Shown here piece after piece: positions 6,519 through 7,561 of a stretch of DNA of 7,561 nt. The stretch's first letter is position 1; each line of letters opens with the position of its first letter. Source of the DNA: Chitinophagaceae bacterium UBA2467 (GTDB lineage Bacteria; Bacteroidota; Bacteroidia; Chitinophagales; Chitinophagaceae); NCBI GenBank assembly GCA_002342205.1, contig DDPN01000129.1:10504-18064 (forward strand). The letters run 5' to 3'. Made by a program: the position numbers and the translations under genes. The notes beneath the pieces are model-generated. The model searched no databases. It was not told the origin of the DNA and saw only the letters and a list, made by a program, of their open reading frames with translations.

Positions 6519-7319
6519 TTATGATTTATTTTTTTTCAAAAAATAGAGTAACACAAAAACGCCAAGTGTCGCCACTAAAAACGAAATCGCCATCACCGTT
6601 AGCTTTCCCTCAAAAAAGGAGCGACGGTTTGGATTTTTTTCCATGGTTAGTAAAATAATATCACGCTGTAAACGTGCAAGATCCTCCGGATCGAGTCCAC
6701 TATAATAACCTCTTACCTGTCTGTTGATATCAATCAAAACAAACTTATCGCTGTGCACAAAGTTGGTATCTACATTTTCTCCATCGATCAAGCCCAATTT
6801 CATTTCGTCGATGGCCATTGTGTAAATACTTTTTTTGTCGCCCGTTAATAGCCACCAAGTTTCTGGATTGATTTGAAAACGATTAGCCCAATAACGCAGC
6901 CGTTGCAAACTATCACGTTCGGGATCGATGCTGAAAGAAAGAAAATGAACATTCCGATTGGTACGGTCTCCTACCCGCTGTCCATTATGAATGGTTTCGG
7001 CCAGTCGCTTCATATTTTGCGTCATACCTGGGCAAATCGTAGGACAACGCGTAAAAAAGAAATCAGCTACTATAATCTTATTCTCCAAGTCGGCCCATCC
7101 CACTTGCTTTCCTTGTTGATTCAATAATGAAAACGCAGGCAGACGGTGCCATGCAGTATCTGTAATTTTTTTACCTCGCTTGGTAGTTTGATAAACTGAA
7201 TCGGGAAAATAGTGTCGGGGCAAAGTGATTGCACCCTGACTATTAGACTCCACAATCCAGTAGGAAATAAGTGGAACAATCAGTGCAATTAATATTCCGT
7301 ATAGCGCAGTTTTATTCAG
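6519..7319 (-). CDS. SCO1/SenC family copper chaperone for cytochrome c oxidase, probable CTG start (266 aa)
   Basis: A thioredoxin-fold protein that delivers copper to the CuA site of cytochrome oxidase, acting on the periplasmic side while tethered to the inner membrane. Seen (266-aa numbering): N-terminal anchor about residues 5-22; copper ligands C92 and C96 in TRCPTICPGM; H189 in NFVHSDKFVLID; second membrane helix about 241-261. The usual Cys, Cys and His ligands are all present. Start choice: the first ATG/GTG/TTG in frame is GTG 7253, which would remove the anchor. The frame upstream is open to a TAA just beyond the subunit IV stop, and the peptide from CTG 7319 (LNKTALYGIL) looks like the normal family N-terminus (M-N-K-x-A-L-x-G). 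CTG 7319 lies 2 bp after the TAG of subunit IV, fitting coupled translation. A sequencing error or recent ATG-to-CTG change is the alternative. Product certain; start fairly sure. Confidence 0.88.
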   Translation of the reverse strand: MNKTALYGILIALIVPLISYWIVESNSQGAITLPRHYFPDSVYQTTKRGKKITDTAWHRLPAFSLLNQQGKQVGWADLENKIIVADFFFTRCPTICPGMTQNMKRLAETIHNGQRVGDRTNRNVHFLSFSIDPERDSLQRLRYWANRFQINPETWWLLTGDKKSIYTMAIDEMKLGLIDGENVDTNFVHSDKFVLIDINRQVRGYYSGLDPEDLARLQRDIILLTMEKNPNRRSFFEGKLTVMAISFLVATLGVFVLLYFLKKNKS

Positions 7320-7321
7320 GT

Positions 7322-7561
7322 CTAGTGTTTATGCGGCATGGTTGTTTCCTTATAATGCGCATCATATTTATTACGCAGATTCTTATAGGAATTACCATCC
7401 CAAATGAATGCACCAATAAACCATACAAAAAGTAATAGAGGCACTACAATGGTCATAATCATGTTGCGAATTTCATCACCCAGGTGCATGAAAACAGAAA
7501 CAATGTAGTAAGCTTTCGCAAGTGTTAAAATACAAACAGCCCCTTTGAACATCAATACTAA
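7322..7561 (-). CDS. Cytochrome c oxidase subunit IV family protein, 5' end cut by window edge
   Basis: The C-terminal 79 residues of the small membrane subunit of a caa3/bo3-type haem-copper oxidase; the N-terminus lies beyond 7561. Two membrane helices are visible: one from MFKGAVCILTLAKAYYIV and one from MIMTIVVPLLLFVWFIGAF. Between them is the family's F-M-H-L block (VFMHLGDE), and a polar tail follows with DGNSYKNLRNKYD and a His-rich end (MPHKH). An in-frame TTG at 7555 or ATG at 7552 could be taken for a start, but the frame stays open to the window end and both fall inside the first visible helix, so the gene is partial. The stop TAG (7324-7322) is 2 bp before the proposed SCO start. 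The oxidase subunits I-III would be expected to the right of the window. Confidence 0.85.
   Translation of the reverse strand, partial: LVLMFKGAVCILTLAKAYYIVSVFMHLGDEIRNMIMTIVVPLLLFVWFIGAFIWDGNSYKNLRNKYDAHYKETTMPHKH

Noticed and set aside
6278..6658. Plus-strand open frame of 126 codons across the DUF420/SCO junction
   Set aside because: Antisense to two genes with clear family motifs; no recognisable protein features.
7550..7555. TTG 7555 or ATG 7552 as the start of the oxidase subunit IV gene
   Set aside because: Both lie at the edge of a transmembrane helix, the frame is open to the window end, and the family needs a further N-terminal segment; the gene is cut by the window.

Overview
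The window looks like ordinary chromosome from a Bacteroidota bacterium, most likely of the Chitinophagaceae or a close relative. The reasons are: moderately AT-rich DNA; weak or absent Shine-Dalgarno sequences; three good matches to the Bacteroidota -7 promoter element TAnnTTTG; a DUF3078 outer-membrane protein; a Bacteroidota-style Cys-less MGMT-family protein; and a caa3-type oxidase accessory block in the order subunit IV, SCO, DUF420. The genus is inferred from protein style, not proven.

Left part (1-2667, all minus strand): a probable operon read right to left. It runs marR-type regulator, then a 597-aa acyl-CoA dehydrogenase (10-bp gap), then the beta subunit of a 2-oxoacid:ferredoxin oxidoreductase (30-bp gap), which is cut by the left window edge. 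The promoter of marR carries a well-formed TAnnTTTG box. Directly downstream, between that box and the ATG, lies a near-perfect 20-bp palindrome that is very likely the MarR operator. The simplest reading is an autoregulated fatty acyl-CoA oxidation unit coupled to ferredoxin-linked 2-oxoacid metabolism.

Middle part (2777-5968, all plus strand): a membrane-anchored family-2 glycosyltransferase is divergent from marR. After a 57-58 bp gap with its own promoter-like box comes a tight cluster: DUF3078 outer-membrane beta-barrel protein, trmB (tRNA m7G46 methyltransferase, 1-bp gap) and a Cys-less alkyltransferase-like DNA-binding protein (23-bp overlap with trmB).

Right part (5971-7561, all minus strand): the end of a cytochrome c oxidase operon. 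It contains subunit IV (cut by the right edge), a SCO1/SenC copper chaperone and a DUF420 (CtaM-like) membrane protein. It converges on the middle cluster with only 2 bp between stop codons. The SCO gene has no ATG/GTG/TTG that would include its N-terminal membrane anchor. The family-consistent start is a CTG codon at 7319.

There is no mobile element, CRISPR array, rRNA or tRNA gene, and no intergenic stretch over 300 bp (the longest is 109 bp). I see no wholly new system. The most useful observations are the marR operator/promoter arrangement, the probable CTG start of the SCO gene, the active-site Cys-to-Ala change in the MGMT-family protein, and the marR/acyl-CoA dehydrogenase/korB linkage.
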